This document shows, one piece after another, positions 48,703 through 58,024 of a DNA stretch of 64,000 bases. The stretch's first letter is position 1; the number at the start of each line of letters is the position of its first letter. A program made the position numbers and the translations under genes. Below the pieces are notes generated by a model. That model was given only the letters and a program-made list of their open reading frames with translations. It did not search any database and was not told where the DNA came from. The DNA lies in contig NZ_FMYL01000004.1 in NCBI RefSeq assembly GCF_900096955.1, positions 1 through 64,000 of the forward strand. Direction: 5' to 3'. The DNA is from Acinetobacter boissieri. GTDB lineage: Bacteria > Pseudomonadota > Gammaproteobacteria > Pseudomonadales > Moraxellaceae.

Positions 48703-49464
48703 ATGCTACAACAAGAACGCTTACACCGCATACATACGTTACTTTTACAAGTACAGCAACTCAGTACTGAACGTATTATGCAAGAGTTAGCTATTTCTAG
48801 AGAAACTGCACGGCGTGACATGATCACACTTGAAAATACGGGTCATGCCAAACGTGTGCACGGCGGTATTATTTGCACGCAAACCGTTGCAGAAGCACCT
48901 CTCAATGTACGTCATGGGCAAATGATTAAAGAAAAACGAGCAATTGCTAAGGCTGCAGTACAGCAACTCAGTGCAGGTCAAACTATTTTTATAGATGCAG
49001 GCAGTACAACGGCTATTTTGGCTGAAGAGCTCAGAACACTTTCTAGTCTCACCATTATTACCAATAGTTTGCAAGTCGCTTTAAATTTAAGTGCGGGTGA
49101 CGGCTCAAAGCATCATTTAATTTTGCTCGGTGGAGAAATAATCACACAGCCACAAACACAAGGCGATCAAACTATCAGTGAAATTCAGCGTTATTATGCA
49201 GATGTTGCTTTACTTTCACCTGCAGGCATAGACCCATATGCTGGAGCAACCAATTATCAAACCAGTGAAGCCAATATTGCCAAAGCAATGGTTCAACATA
49301 GCCGACTCACGTTTATTTTGGCAGATGAACGAAAACTACATCAAGTGAGCCGTATTGAGTTTGCTAAACCCCATGAAGTTGACTTACTGATTAGTAATCA
49401 AAATAAAGACACGCAACGTACAGCAGAATTAAACAGCCATTTTAAACAAGTGATTTGGGCTTAA
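48703..49464 (+). CDS. DeoR-family transcriptional regulator
   Basis: 253 residues. The N-terminal HTH is RLHRIHTLLLQVQQLSTERI followed by MQELAISRETARRDMITLE and the turn HGGII; the C-terminal sensor domain, of the sugar-phosphate isomerase fold, has IFIDAGSTTAILAEEL, ITNSLQVALNLS, HLILLGGE and ILADERKLHQVSRIEF. DeoR proteins normally bind phosphorylated metabolites, so a phosphorylated amino alcohol would be a logical effector here. GAGG upstream supports ATG at 48703; the TTG at 48688 contains that site and is rejected. Divergent from the phospho-lyase gene. Confidence 0.9.
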   Translation: MLQQERLHRIHTLLLQVQQLSTERIMQELAISRETARRDMITLENTGHAKRVHGGIICTQTVAEAPLNVRHGQMIKEKRAIAKAAVQQLSAGQTIFIDAGSTTAILAEELRTLSSLTIITNSLQVALNLSAGDGSKHHLILLGGEIITQPQTQGDQTISEIQRYYADVALLSPAGIDPYAGATNYQTSEANIAKAMVQHSRLTFILADERKLHQVSRIEFAKPHEVDLLISNQNKDTQRTAELNSHFKQVIWA

Positions 49465-49478
49465 AGCCAAATTTCAGA

Positions 49479-49512
49479 CAAAAAAAGACCATGCAAAGGG
49501 TGCATGGTCTAT
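49479..49512 (-). terminator. Terminator of tRNA-Met (minus strand)
   Basis: AGACCATGCA pairs with TGCATGGTCT around a short loop; the minus strand continues in a T run of seven. It also lies just past the DeoR stop and has A/T tracts for both directions. Confidence 0.9.
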
Positions 49513-49516
49513 AAAA

Positions 49517-49593
49517 TGGTGGCTATGACGGGACTCGAACCTGTGACCCCAGCATTATGAGTGCTGTGCTCTAACCAACTGAGCTACATAGCC
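49517..49593 (-). tRNA. Elongator tRNA-Met (CAT)
   Basis: 77 bases including encoded CCA. The minus strand begins GGCTATG, pairs with CATAGCC at the 3' end, has the D arm AGCTCAGTTGGTTAGAGC, the anticodon stem CAGCA/TGCTG with loop CTCATAA (anticodon CAT) and the T loop GGTTCGAGTCC. It matches the E. coli elongator methionine tRNA at most positions. The first pair is G-C, so it is not the initiator, which has an unpaired first position. Confidence 0.95.
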
Positions 49594-49608
49594 TAAAACA
49601 GTTTGCGA

Positions 49609-49637
49609 ATATTATTCAATAAACATTACTGTGTCAA
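49609..49637 (-). promoter_or_regulatory. Consensus sigma-70 promoter of tRNA-Met
   Basis: On the minus strand TTGACA (49637-49632) and TAATAT (49614-49609) are separated by exactly 17 bp. Transcription would start about 10 bp ahead of the mature tRNA end at 49593. Confidence 0.82.
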
Positions 49638-49656
49638 TATTTTTTTTAAATCATTT

Positions 49657-50010
<354 letters not shown>

Positions 50011-50014
50011 GGCG

Positions 50015-50026
50015 CATATGCTAACA
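50015..50026 (-). promoter_or_regulatory. Possible extended -10 promoter of rnpB
   Basis: The minus strand reads TGTTAGCAT, an extended -10 element (TGn followed by TAGCAT at 50023-50018) ending seven bases ahead of the first base of rnpB. The -35 region is weak and would lie inside the end of the ferredoxin gene. Confidence 0.45.
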
Positions 50027-50030
50027 AATC

Positions 50031-50814
<784 letters not shown>

Positions 50815-50946
50815 TTATATTTGCTTATTCTAGCAAAAACTTGTTTTTTATAAAATCGTCACCATTTTTAGCACATCGCACACACAAATGCTTCACCTCA
50901 CCTAAACTTTACGGCACAATAGGTGCAGATTGGGAATGAATAAATT

Positions 50947-51423
50947 ATGGCGAAAGTAAACGTAGTTAAAAAAAATAATGGCGGCACTATTGCGCAAAAT
51001 AAACGTGCCCGTCATGATTATTTTATTGAAGATAAGTTTGAAGCGGGTCTTTCTTTACAAGGTTGGGAAGTGAAGTCTTTACGCGCAGGCCGTATGAGCT
51101 TGGTCGAAAGTTATATCATTTTTAGAAATAATGAAGCATTTTTGTTTGGTGCTCAAATTCAACAACTGCTTTCTGCATCGACCCATGTTGTGCCAGAAAA
51201 TACACGTACTCGTAAACTTTTACTTTCCCGCCGTCAAATTGAATTATTGATGGGTGCGGTGAATCAAAAAGGATATTCTTGTGTGCCACTTGCCTGCTAT
51301 TGGAAAGGTCACTTAGTCAAACTTGAAATTGCCCTTGTAAAAGGTAAGCAATTACACGACAAACGTAACAGTGAAAAAGACCGTGATTGGCAACGAGATA
51401 AAGCCCGTTTGTTTCATAAGTAA
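50947..51423 (+). CDS. smpB: SsrA-binding protein SmpB
   Basis: 158 residues. [39 protein letters not shown], and the basic tail [20 protein letters not shown] are the family signature. It brings tmRNA to stalled ribosomes for trans-translation. The tmRNA gene itself is not in the window. Divergent from coaD and followed by its own terminator. Confidence 0.97.
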   Translation: MAKVNVVKKNNGGTIAQNKRARHDYFIEDKFEAGLSLQGWEVKSLRAGRMSLVESYIIFRNNEAFLFGAQIQQLLSASTHVVPENTRTRKLLLSRRQIELLMGAVNQKGYSCVPLACYWKGHLVKLEIALVKGKQLHDKRNSEKDRDWQRDKARLFHK

Positions 51424-51428
51424 ACCTT

Positions 51429-51457
51429 AAAAAGGGCTGATATATCAGTCCTTTTAT
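51429..51457 (+). terminator. Terminator after smpB
   Basis: AAAGGGCTGA, TATA loop, TCAGTCCTTT with one G-U pair and a short T run. It lies 7 bp past the smpB stop. Confidence 0.82.
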
Positions 51458-51523
51458 ATTTCTATGCTTTTCTATTGCTTAGTAGCAAAACCAAACTAAG
51501 AAAAATGTATTTGTGACTAATAA

Positions 51524-51736
51524 TTATACAGTCACAATCCTGCCTTTTATAAAATAAACAGTTGGTTTGTATCCCCAAAAGCTCTTTTGCACTTTAAAAA
51601 GCTCATGAATAATAAAACGCTCTCCTTCAGCACTAGGAATATTTAAATTCCTTTCACTCCAGCGATCATAGCCACATCCTGCTTCCAATAAAATTGCTTT
51701 AATTTGTTCAAATTGAGAGACTTCACTTCTATTCAT
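51524..51736 (-). CDS. Small protein of unknown function, 70 residues
   Basis: Not recognised. 70 residues, soluble, with a helical first 20 residues and a C-terminus of beta character (YKPTVYFIKGRIVTV). Its start overlaps the end of the Tdi1/GAD-like gene by eight bases, so the two are translationally coupled. It may be a second immunity partner or the remainder of a degraded gene; the sequence does not decide. Confidence 0.5.
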   Translation of the reverse strand: MNRSEVSQFEQIKAILLEAGCGYDRWSERNLNIPSAEGERFIIHELFKVQKSFWGYKPTVYFIKGRIVTV

Positions 51737-52415
51737 CGTTAAAACCTTGACGTGCAGCTTCTTTCACCCAGTCCATATTAAAAATAATTGACCTTGGTAA
51801 ATCAATCATTTGCCGTAACACCATCATTTGCACCAAGGCATTCGCTTTATTTACATACTTAATATCAAGGGCAGCATCACCAATGAGAGCATAGGCAGGC
51901 TCAAAAGTGTACATATCATTCCAACCCAGGCCACCACATTTTTTAACGGCACGATTAAATAAAGGTTTGTCATTGATATCGCCTAAGTCAACTTTTTCTT
52001 GATTTATAGCAATAGTAAAGCTTGAAATTGCTGTATCATATTCATCCGTTCCATCTTCAATACTGCCTGTAATTTGACCACAAACTGGATCAATGGTCAG
52101 ATGACTCTTTGTTTCCACATGAAAAATATATAAGTCATTAAATGCAGTACGTGATATGGCATAAAAATGTCCACCCAGTTGTTTTTCATACTCTGTGCCT
52201 GCCAACCATGCATCCACCACAGGTTGCCATTCAGTCGGATTAACAAATTGATATGCTCCATGTTCAAATTGACAAAACCCAGCTTGTTTCCATATTTCAA
52301 TTAACGTTGGACTAAGAATAGATTCATATTGCGCAATGATTTCTACTGGTACTGGACACATTTTCGTAATTGGTCCGAGATCTTCTATCATCATTTTTAA
52401 GCGTGATGAGTACAT
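51729..52415 (-). CDS. GAD-like/DUF1851 protein, type VI immunity-like
   Basis: 228 residues. The first 105 residues resemble the GAD-like domain (PF08887: IEDLGPITKMCPVPVEIIAQ followed by SPTLIEIWKQAGF) and the remainder the DUF1851 domain (KPLFNRAVKKCGGLGWNDMY, YALIGDAALDIKYV), which is also called the C-terminal domain of the Tdi1 immunity protein. Tdi1 neutralises a type VI DNase effector in Agrobacterium. No effector or vgrG is adjacent, so this would be an orphan immunity gene. AAGGAAAC supports the ATG at 52415. Domain names are recalled and need a profile search. Confidence 0.7.
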   Translation of the reverse strand: MYSSRLKMMIEDLGPITKMCPVPVEIIAQYESILSPTLIEIWKQAGFCQFEHGAYQFVNPTEWQPVVDAWLAGTEYEKQLGGHFYAISRTAFNDLYIFHVETKSHLTIDPVCGQITGSIEDGTDEYDTAISSFTIAINQEKVDLGDINDKPLFNRAVKKCGGLGWNDMYTFEPAYALIGDAALDIKYVNKANALVQMMVLRQMIDLPRSIIFNMDWVKEAARQGFNDE

Positions 52416-52569
52416 AAAAAGTTTCCTTATTTACATAATTCAAATTTAAAATTTAATAAAACATGAGCTTTTCATCATATTTATCTACTTTGATAAAACC
52501 TTTTCGACCAATACAACATAAATCATGTGGCATACGGTCACTCCCATTTAAGCAACCATTAGAAATAAC

Positions 52570-52998
52570 TTATGTATTGTTAAAAAATATAACGCTCACA
52601 AATGCGACCAAAACCTGTATAAAAAACAATGAAAATTGTATTTTGATAAGTTTTAAGGTGGCCACACATCGGGCTTGCCAACTGCGTGTTGGAGTAAGCG
52701 GCGTAGCAAGCTTAAGCAAAGCCAAGCTTTGATCTATGTTTTCTGCTTGTTGGCACGCTATTTCACTGGGTTGATGTATAAAAGATCTAAAAATTTGCTC
52801 ATCAATAGACAAACGAAATGAGTAATACTTAATAGCAACAGCCAATAACACTTGAGTAAACAATAACCCTATCACCCCATAAGACAGATCACTAAAATAA
52901 CCCAAGACTAAAAATGTAAGTAAAAACACACTAGAAGTTATATCTATATGTTTATAGTAGCGAAAAAATGCATGTGTCAGCTCAATGATATTCATCAT
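52570..52998 (-). CDS. Small membrane protein of the ynb-like lipid cluster
   Basis: 142 residues. Two membrane helices near residues 18-50 (SSVFLLTFLVLGYFSDLSYG and onward) and a C-terminal helix near 118-138, with a cytoplasmic loop between. Its start is ATG at 52998, 11 bp after the phosphatase gene stop and preceded by AAGG-AT-AAGGG; the longer frame from 53157 would lie over the phosphatase gene. It is the last gene of the leftward operon, so it probably belongs to the same lipid system. Family not recognised. Confidence 0.65.
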   Translation of the reverse strand: MMNIIELTHAFFRYYKHIDITSSVFLLTFLVLGYFSDLSYGVIGLLFTQVLLAVAIKYYSFRLSIDEQIFRSFIHQPSEIACQQAENIDQSLALLKLATPLTPTRSWQARCVATLKLIKIQFSLFFIQVLVAFVSVIFFNNT

Positions 52999-53009
52999 AT
53001 CCCTTATCC

Positions 53010-54389
53010 TTATTGCCTGATAAGCAATAGTTGCTGCAAAACCTGTAAATGATTTAGTTTTAATACAACAAAAGGGCGAGATACTTTTATGATATTGACC
53101 GCATCTTGAACGGTTTTGGCATGACGATAGTAAATCAACCACGCGGCTAAAACGCATGCACTACGTGAATAACCCAAAGCACAACTAATAAGTATATTTG
53201 AGGTGGTTTTATGTGTATCTAGCTTTTGAACCAGTGACTCTAAAGCCTCTGCACCGTGTTGTAATTGTGCCAAAGTGGGTGTGGTGAGGTCTAAAATGGG
53301 TGTTAATTGATATTTGCACATAGCAGGTACACTCACAGGAAGCTCCGCACACGTATCTAATAAACCATCAAACTGTTGCAGTGTTTTAAAACGACTTATT
53401 CGCCCCAAATAAAGTTGAATATGTTTGGGAAAGTGCGTTTCATTTTGAATAATTAATGAAGGCTGAGGTTTTTTACGTGTCCATAATCTGGAATTAACCC
53501 ATGCTGCGATTAAATATGGAGTGAGTAAAATCAAAACGGCGACAGACATACGACCATGACTATTTTTTTGAAATGCCGATGCGTTTAAACACATATAAAT
53601 CAAAGCAACCATCAATAGACTCAGCGATGGCCACAACAACCACAAAGCAAATGACTTAAAATAACTGGCAAACACACAAAGACTTATACTACCTATAAAA
53701 TAATAAGTCGCTAAAGTCGTTCTTTTTTTATCGGCAGTAATCTGTATCTGTTTTAGAGGCTTTTCATATTCACTATCTGGCCAAACCCATAAACACAATG
53801 CGGCTACCACTACACCTGTAGGAATATCAATAAAATGATGTTGCCAAGTGGTGAGTACAGAAACGCCAATCAAAAAAGCCCAAATATGGACAATCCAACG
53901 CCATACATGTTGTGTTCTTTGTGCATAAAACACCCACAAGATGACTAACAGTACAATGTGCAATGACGGTGCTTGATTAAATGGTTTATCAAACCCCATG
54001 AGTGCATTATACATCATGCCAAAAAAGCCATGACTTTCTGGCCTGTGTGCCGTAAATTCAAGTGGAAATATTAAAAAGCAACTCACGCAAATCAATTGTG
54101 CCGTAAGCAAGCGTTTAATGTGTGTAGACAAAATACTAACATTTGCACAAATCAAAACAGACAATGCATAAAATAAGTCGATAGACCAATACGGAACAAT
54201 AGTCCAAGGTACGAAAGGAATGTCTTTTTCCCAAGCAAACATGATTTCAGGTACATTTAGCCGTGTCGTGGCATACCAATTGGCAAAACCATAACTGGTA
54301 AAAAAAATGAAGCCGAGTAATGCCAATGCAAGACATTTATAAACCAAAAACTGAAGCGGTTTTATAGTGGCATACTTTAAATTAGCCAT
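53010..54389 (-). CDS. ynbD: PAP2 and dual-specificity phosphatase fusion (YnbD-like)
   Basis: 459 residues. Six membrane helices make a PAP2-type lipid phosphatase: PSLH at 141-144 and WQHHFIDIPTG around 182-192 are the active-site loops. From about residue 330 a soluble dual-specificity phosphatase follows, with the signature CALGYSR (Cys403, Arg409; CX5R). The order of domains and the gene context match E. coli YnbD. A role in removing phosphate from a lipid intermediate is inferred. Its start overlaps the YnbC-like gene by eight bases. Confidence 0.85.
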   Translation of the reverse strand: MANLKYATIKPLQFLVYKCLALALLGFIFFTSYGFANWYATTRLNVPEIMFAWEKDIPFVPWTIVPYWSIDLFYALSVLICANVSILSTHIKRLLTAQLICVSCFLIFPLEFTAHRPESHGFFGMMYNALMGFDKPFNQAPSLHIVLLVILWVFYAQRTQHVWRWIVHIWAFLIGVSVLTTWQHHFIDIPTGVVVAALCLWVWPDSEYEKPLKQIQITADKKRTTLATYYFIGSISLCVFASYFKSFALWLLWPSLSLLMVALIYMCLNASAFQKNSHGRMSVAVLILLTPYLIAAWVNSRLWTRKKPQPSLIIQNETHFPKHIQLYLGRISRFKTLQQFDGLLDTCAELPVSVPAMCKYQLTPILDLTTPTLAQLQHGAEALESLVQKLDTHKTTSNILISCALGYSRSACVLAAWLIYYRHAKTVQDAVNIIKVSRPFVVLKLNHLQVLQQLLLIRQ

Positions 54390-56148
54390 GCTTTACTTCT
54401 TTTCTTTGAGCAAGACTGACTGTAAAAATACCAAACTCATCAATACACTGGTCTATTTTCACAAATCCTGCTGCTGCAACCAACTGATCCATTTCAGCCT
54501 GTGTACGCAGACGCATGACCCAAGCATTGCCTTCGCGGTGACTGGTTAAAGCTCTTGCAATAAATTCTTGTTGTGGGTGCCAAATTTGACCGGTATAAAT
54601 TAAGTACCCTTCTGAAACAATCACTTTAGCTAAACCCTCTAAAGACTGCTTGACCAAATGATTATCACTAAATAGCTCATATAACCCAGAGACAACAGCA
54701 ACGGTTTTATTGGCTTTAATGTCAGCAAGGCTATTTTTATCAAATGCATCACCTTGCTCAAAATCTACAACACGCTCTAGTGCCTTACTCTGAATCAGTT
54801 TTTGCCCTTGATTCACATTTAACGGGCTATAATCTCTGAGTAAAACATGGTCAGGTCTATACTCTAATTTTTCTATGGCTTCTATAATGTAACGACCATG
54901 ACCTGCTGCAATATCAACAATATTTACAGGTTGCTTTTGCGCTTTTAACCTTGTAATTACTTGCTGTAATAACATTTCAATATGTGTTTTTCGTACCCGA
55001 ATTCCCTTCCAACCCACTGCATTTAAATACTGCCGGTCAATGACACGACCTAACCAATGGCGGCTTTCTGGCGTATTTTTATAGACATAATCTAAGGTAC
55101 TACCAGAGTCAAAACCTGTTTTTTGACCCAATTTTAAACCATCAGAAATATAACTACCTAAACGTAAATTATATTGTGTAAACGACCAATAAACATTTGC
55201 AAATGACTTTTGTGGTAAGGCTTCACTATATTTTTCAGCCATACTGCAACTCTGTCCTATTTGATCTGCATGGATTAAATCTAAAGGTTGAGGTAGCATC
55301 TCAAAGGATTGGGAAATAAATCTATGTATTTTTTGAGTCGCAAGATGTCTATTTTCCTCGCCCAAGGTGTCATGATAAAAACCATCTAACACATGCAACT
55401 CTTTTAAAGGGTGTGAGAGATTTTTGAAAAATTCAATTTGGGGTTTGGTATACACAACATAATCTGCACCAGAGATTAATAGCTGTGTAGGCACATGAAT
55501 CGCCTGTGCATCTGCCACAACACGGTCTGCCGCATCGTACAAGCCCAATAACATTCTTACCGAAATGGCTTTAGCAATTGCAGGGTCTGTATCGTAGCTA
55601 CGCGCACGGGCTTTATCATGTGTGAGTAAGCCTGCTTTAACATAGCTATTAATAAAAAAGTTTCCTTTTACTGCATGTAAACAACGTAACCCTGCCCGTG
55701 CAAATGGTACATACAACTTAATTTTAAAGGCAGGAGCAACCAAACAAAGTGCTCTAATATTGGGTGCATAATCATGTACCCAAGTTGCCGCAAGTACAGC
55801 ACCAACACTTTGAGCAACCATAACCATATTTTCGGGTTGAATTGCATGTTTTTGTTGAATATGTAGTACAAAACTTTGTAAATCTTTCACACTACAGCCA
55901 AAACTTGGACTGTCTCCACGCAAGCCAGCAGATTCCCCATGCCCTCTCGCGTCCCAAGCAAAAAAATCACAATCAGGCAAGTTAAGCTCATCGACTAAAT
56001 GAGCCATACGACCCGAGTGCTCATGACCACGATGCAGTAACACAACTGCTTTTTTTATTGTACAGCCACTTGTTGCTGACCAATGTTGGTAAAATAATTT
56101 TGCCTTATCGTGGCTATCAAAAAAGTGCTGTGTATGTATATACATCAT
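54382..56148 (-). CDS. ynbC: Alpha/beta hydrolase-SAM methyltransferase fusion (YnbC-like)
   Basis: 588 residues. Residues 1-285 are a monoacylglycerol-lipase-like hydrolase: LLHRGHEHSGRMAHLVDEL, AWDARGHGES, elbow VAQSVGAV with Ser114 (alanine in place of the usual first glycine) and DGFYHD with His259. Residues 310-588 are a class I methyltransferase with motif I VDIAAGHGR at 411-419 and VAVVSGLYELFSDN. The same fusion is E. coli YnbC. It would deacylate or transacylate and methylate a lipid product; substrate unknown. AAGGATAT precedes the ATG; 8 bp from the phosphatidyltransferase gene. Confidence 0.87.
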   Translation of the reverse strand: MMYIHTQHFFDSHDKAKLFYQHWSATSGCTIKKAVVLLHRGHEHSGRMAHLVDELNLPDCDFFAWDARGHGESAGLRGDSPSFGCSVKDLQSFVLHIQQKHAIQPENMVMVAQSVGAVLAATWVHDYAPNIRALCLVAPAFKIKLYVPFARAGLRCLHAVKGNFFINSYVKAGLLTHDKARARSYDTDPAIAKAISVRMLLGLYDAADRVVADAQAIHVPTQLLISGADYVVYTKPQIEFFKNLSHPLKELHVLDGFYHDTLGEENRHLATQKIHRFISQSFEMLPQPLDLIHADQIGQSCSMAEKYSEALPQKSFANVYWSFTQYNLRLGSYISDGLKLGQKTGFDSGSTLDYVYKNTPESRHWLGRVIDRQYLNAVGWKGIRVRKTHIEMLLQQVITRLKAQKQPVNIVDIAAGHGRYIIEAIEKLEYRPDHVLLRDYSPLNVNQGQKLIQSKALERVVDFEQGDAFDKNSLADIKANKTVAVVSGLYELFSDNHLVKQSLEGLAKVIVSEGYLIYTGQIWHPQQEFIARALTSHREGNAWVMRLRTQAEMDQLVAAAGFVKIDQCIDEFGIFTVSLAQRKEVKHG

Positions 56149-56156
56149 ATATATCC

Positions 56157-56828
56157 TTATTTTAGTTCATTTTTCTTTGGTGTATGCAATACAACACCGT
56201 TATGTACACGATTGTAAATCGTGACCAACAGCAATACTAAACAGATGCTTAATATAACATTGGGTGCATATTGCCAAACCCAATTCACATAAAATGTGTT
56301 GTCTTTAAACCATGGCCACAGACCCACAATTAAGCCCAATAGCCCAAATAAAAAAGCTCGATCACTTTTACCCATCGGCCCATCATATCTACGGTCTATA
56401 CCAACCAATGAAGCAATAACCCCAGCATACTCACTCACTAGAGCCAAAAATATAACTACGAATAATAAATAAAGGTTAAATGTTGGCAAAAATAAAAAAC
56501 ATGCATATAAAGCTGTATCCGACACAACATCGCACAGCTCGTTCAAATACGCCCCCAGCGCACTTTGTTGGGCAAACTCTTTTGCTAACATGCCATCTAT
56601 TGCGTTAAATGCCATGCGTAAAAACATCCACAGCGGAATCAGTAAAAACGATGCATAAACGTATTTCACACTGCTCAAGCCAACAAAAAGTGCAAGTAAA
56701 ATGGATAGAAATGCAGCAAATAAAGTGATCTGATTTGCTGTAACACCAAAATGGTACAAAACTTTAACTACTGGCCTGAGTAAATCTTGAAACTGGGACT
56801 TATAGCTATAAATTGATGGCACAACCAA
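56157..56828 (-). CDS. ynbA: CDP-alcohol phosphatidyltransferase (YnbA-like)
   Basis: 223 residues, six membrane helices. The family motif, usually D..DG..AR........G...D...D, reads here N75..D78 G79..A82 K83........G92...N96...D100, so two metal-binding aspartates are asparagine and the arginine is lysine. The rest (GVTANQITLFAAFLSILLAL) is typical of the family. The enzyme would join CDP-diacylglycerol to an unidentified alcohol. First gene of the leftward operon, divergent from the acyltransferase/CdsA side. E. coli YnbA has the same neighbours. Confidence 0.86.
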   Translation of the reverse strand: MVVPSIYSYKSQFQDLLRPVVKVLYHFGVTANQITLFAAFLSILLALFVGLSSVKYVYASFLLIPLWMFLRMAFNAIDGMLAKEFAQQSALGAYLNELCDVVSDTALYACFLFLPTFNLYLLFVVIFLALVSEYAGVIASLVGIDRRYDGPMGKSDRAFLFGLLGLIVGLWPWFKDNTFYVNWVWQYAPNVILSICLVLLLVTIYNRVHNGVVLHTPKKNELK

Positions 56829-56952
56829 CCCTCTATATGATTAAATTCAAATTTTGTATTAAAAATGTGATTTAATATACTATAACTATAATTTAACAGT
56901 ACGAAAGTTTAATTTTCATGAAAAAGGATCAATTTACTCAAGGTCAATATAA
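56829..56952. promoter_or_regulatory. Divergent promoter region of the ynb-like cluster
   Basis: 124-bp AT-rich interval between the two arms of the lipid cluster. On the plus strand TATAAT-like sequences (ACTATAACTATAATTTAAC) lie at 56879-56897. Both operons must start here, so shared control is plausible. No inverted repeat clear enough to name was found. Confidence 0.45.
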
Positions 56953-57381
56953 ATGAATCGCCACAAAAATCTTATATTCACAACATGTTTGGTACTTTTA
57001 CCCGTATTGATTTTTTTTATCTTGGATAATGCACCTATACACACTTCTGGGAATGGTACTGGTGACTTGCTTGTTATTGCTCTTTTAGTCTTGGGAATGG
57101 GGGCGGCTTATCCAATTTTATTTTTTAAGCTCAACTGTCGCAGTTCTTCAATTTTGGCGTTGGGTACACTTATTTGTATTTTAGTGTTTTTTTATTGCGA
57201 TATTTTTATACCAAAATCAGGGTTTATTAATGGCGGTATTTATGGTTTTATATTTGTCATTATTTTTGCTCCACCTTATTTATTCGTAACGATTTTTCAA
57301 TATTTTTTAAATAAACCAACAAAAAGACAAATAATAAAGCGCAAGACGTATCTAGTCAAAACTGACTCACAAAAAGGATAA
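56953..57381 (+). CDS. Small membrane protein heading the acyltransferase-cdsA operon
   Basis: 142 residues with four membrane helices (about 8-25, 38-58, 67-88, 95-117) and a lysine/arginine-rich tail. Not recognised. Its GTGDLLVIALLVLGMGAAYP loop shows no catalytic motif. The stop lies 7 bp before the acyltransferase ATG, which is preceded by AAGGATAA, so the two are one operon. It could anchor or regulate the lipid enzymes, or be unrelated to them. Confidence 0.65.
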   Translation: MNRHKNLIFTTCLVLLPVLIFFILDNAPIHTSGNGTGDLLVIALLVLGMGAAYPILFFKLNCRSSSILALGTLICILVFFYCDIFIPKSGFINGGIYGFIFVIIFAPPYLFVTIFQYFLNKPTKRQIIKRKTYLVKTDSQKG

Positions 57382-57388
57382 AGTAATA

Positions 57389-58024
57389 ATGAATAAATAC
57401 TTAGGTAAAATTATTGCTTACATACTCAGGCGTGCAGTACAACTTTTAACAGGTAGTCGTAGCCTTTGGGTGGGTTGTAGACCCAGATTAAAACAACGTA
57501 TTTATTATGCTAACCACAATAGCCACATTGATTTTATTTTATTATGGGCATCATTACCTAAAGAAATTCGTAGAAAAACTCGCCCTGTTGCAGGTGGCAA
57601 TTATTGGCACAAAAACAAAATAAGACGTTTTATTATTCAAGATGTATTTAACGGTATTACCATAGAGCATAATAAAAAAAATACTGACCCTCTGTTCCAT
57701 GTCTACACCGCACTTCAAGAAGGCTATTCTATTATTTTTTTCCCCGAAGGGACACGAAACCGTGAGCAACCTGAAAATTTACTCCCATTCAAGTCTGGGT
57801 TATTTCATTTAGCTAAACAGCATCCCAATCTAGAAATTATTCCAGTTTGGATTGCAAACCTCAATCGGGTCATGCCTAAAGGTACATTTATTCCTCTACC
57901 CATTTTATCTACAGTAATATTTGGTAAAGCATTAGAGCATACAAATTACAGCACAGAAAAAAATCAGTTTTTACAATATGCTCAAACTGAATTAAACGTA
58001 TTACAGGAATTTGAGTACCAATGA
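57389..58024 (+). CDS. PlsC-like 1-acyl-glycerol-phosphate acyltransferase
   Basis: 211 residues. Catalytic HX4D is HNSHID in ANHNSHIDFILLWASL, and the glycerol-phosphate motif is IIFFPEGTRNRE; PVWIANLNRVMPKG follows as block IV. It would acylate lysophosphatidate or a related lysolipid at the membrane. Its stop overlaps the CdsA-like start by four bases (ATGA), so the two are translationally coupled. It is a paralogue beside the housekeeping PlsC that any such genome must have elsewhere. Confidence 0.88.
   Translation: MNKYLGKIIAYILRRAVQLLTGSRSLWVGCRPRLKQRIYYANHNSHIDFILLWASLPKEIRRKTRPVAGGNYWHKNKIRRFIIQDVFNGITIEHNKKNTDPLFHVYTALQEGYSIIFFPEGTRNREQPENLLPFKSGLFHLAKQHPNLEIIPVWIANLNRVMPKGTFIPLPILSTVIFGKALEHTNYSTEKNQFLQYAQTELNVLQEFEYQ

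Noticed and set aside
52463..52732. 89-codon plus-strand frame beside the lipid cluster
   Set aside because: It overlaps the small membrane protein gene on the opposite strand, has no ribosome site and no recognisable domain.
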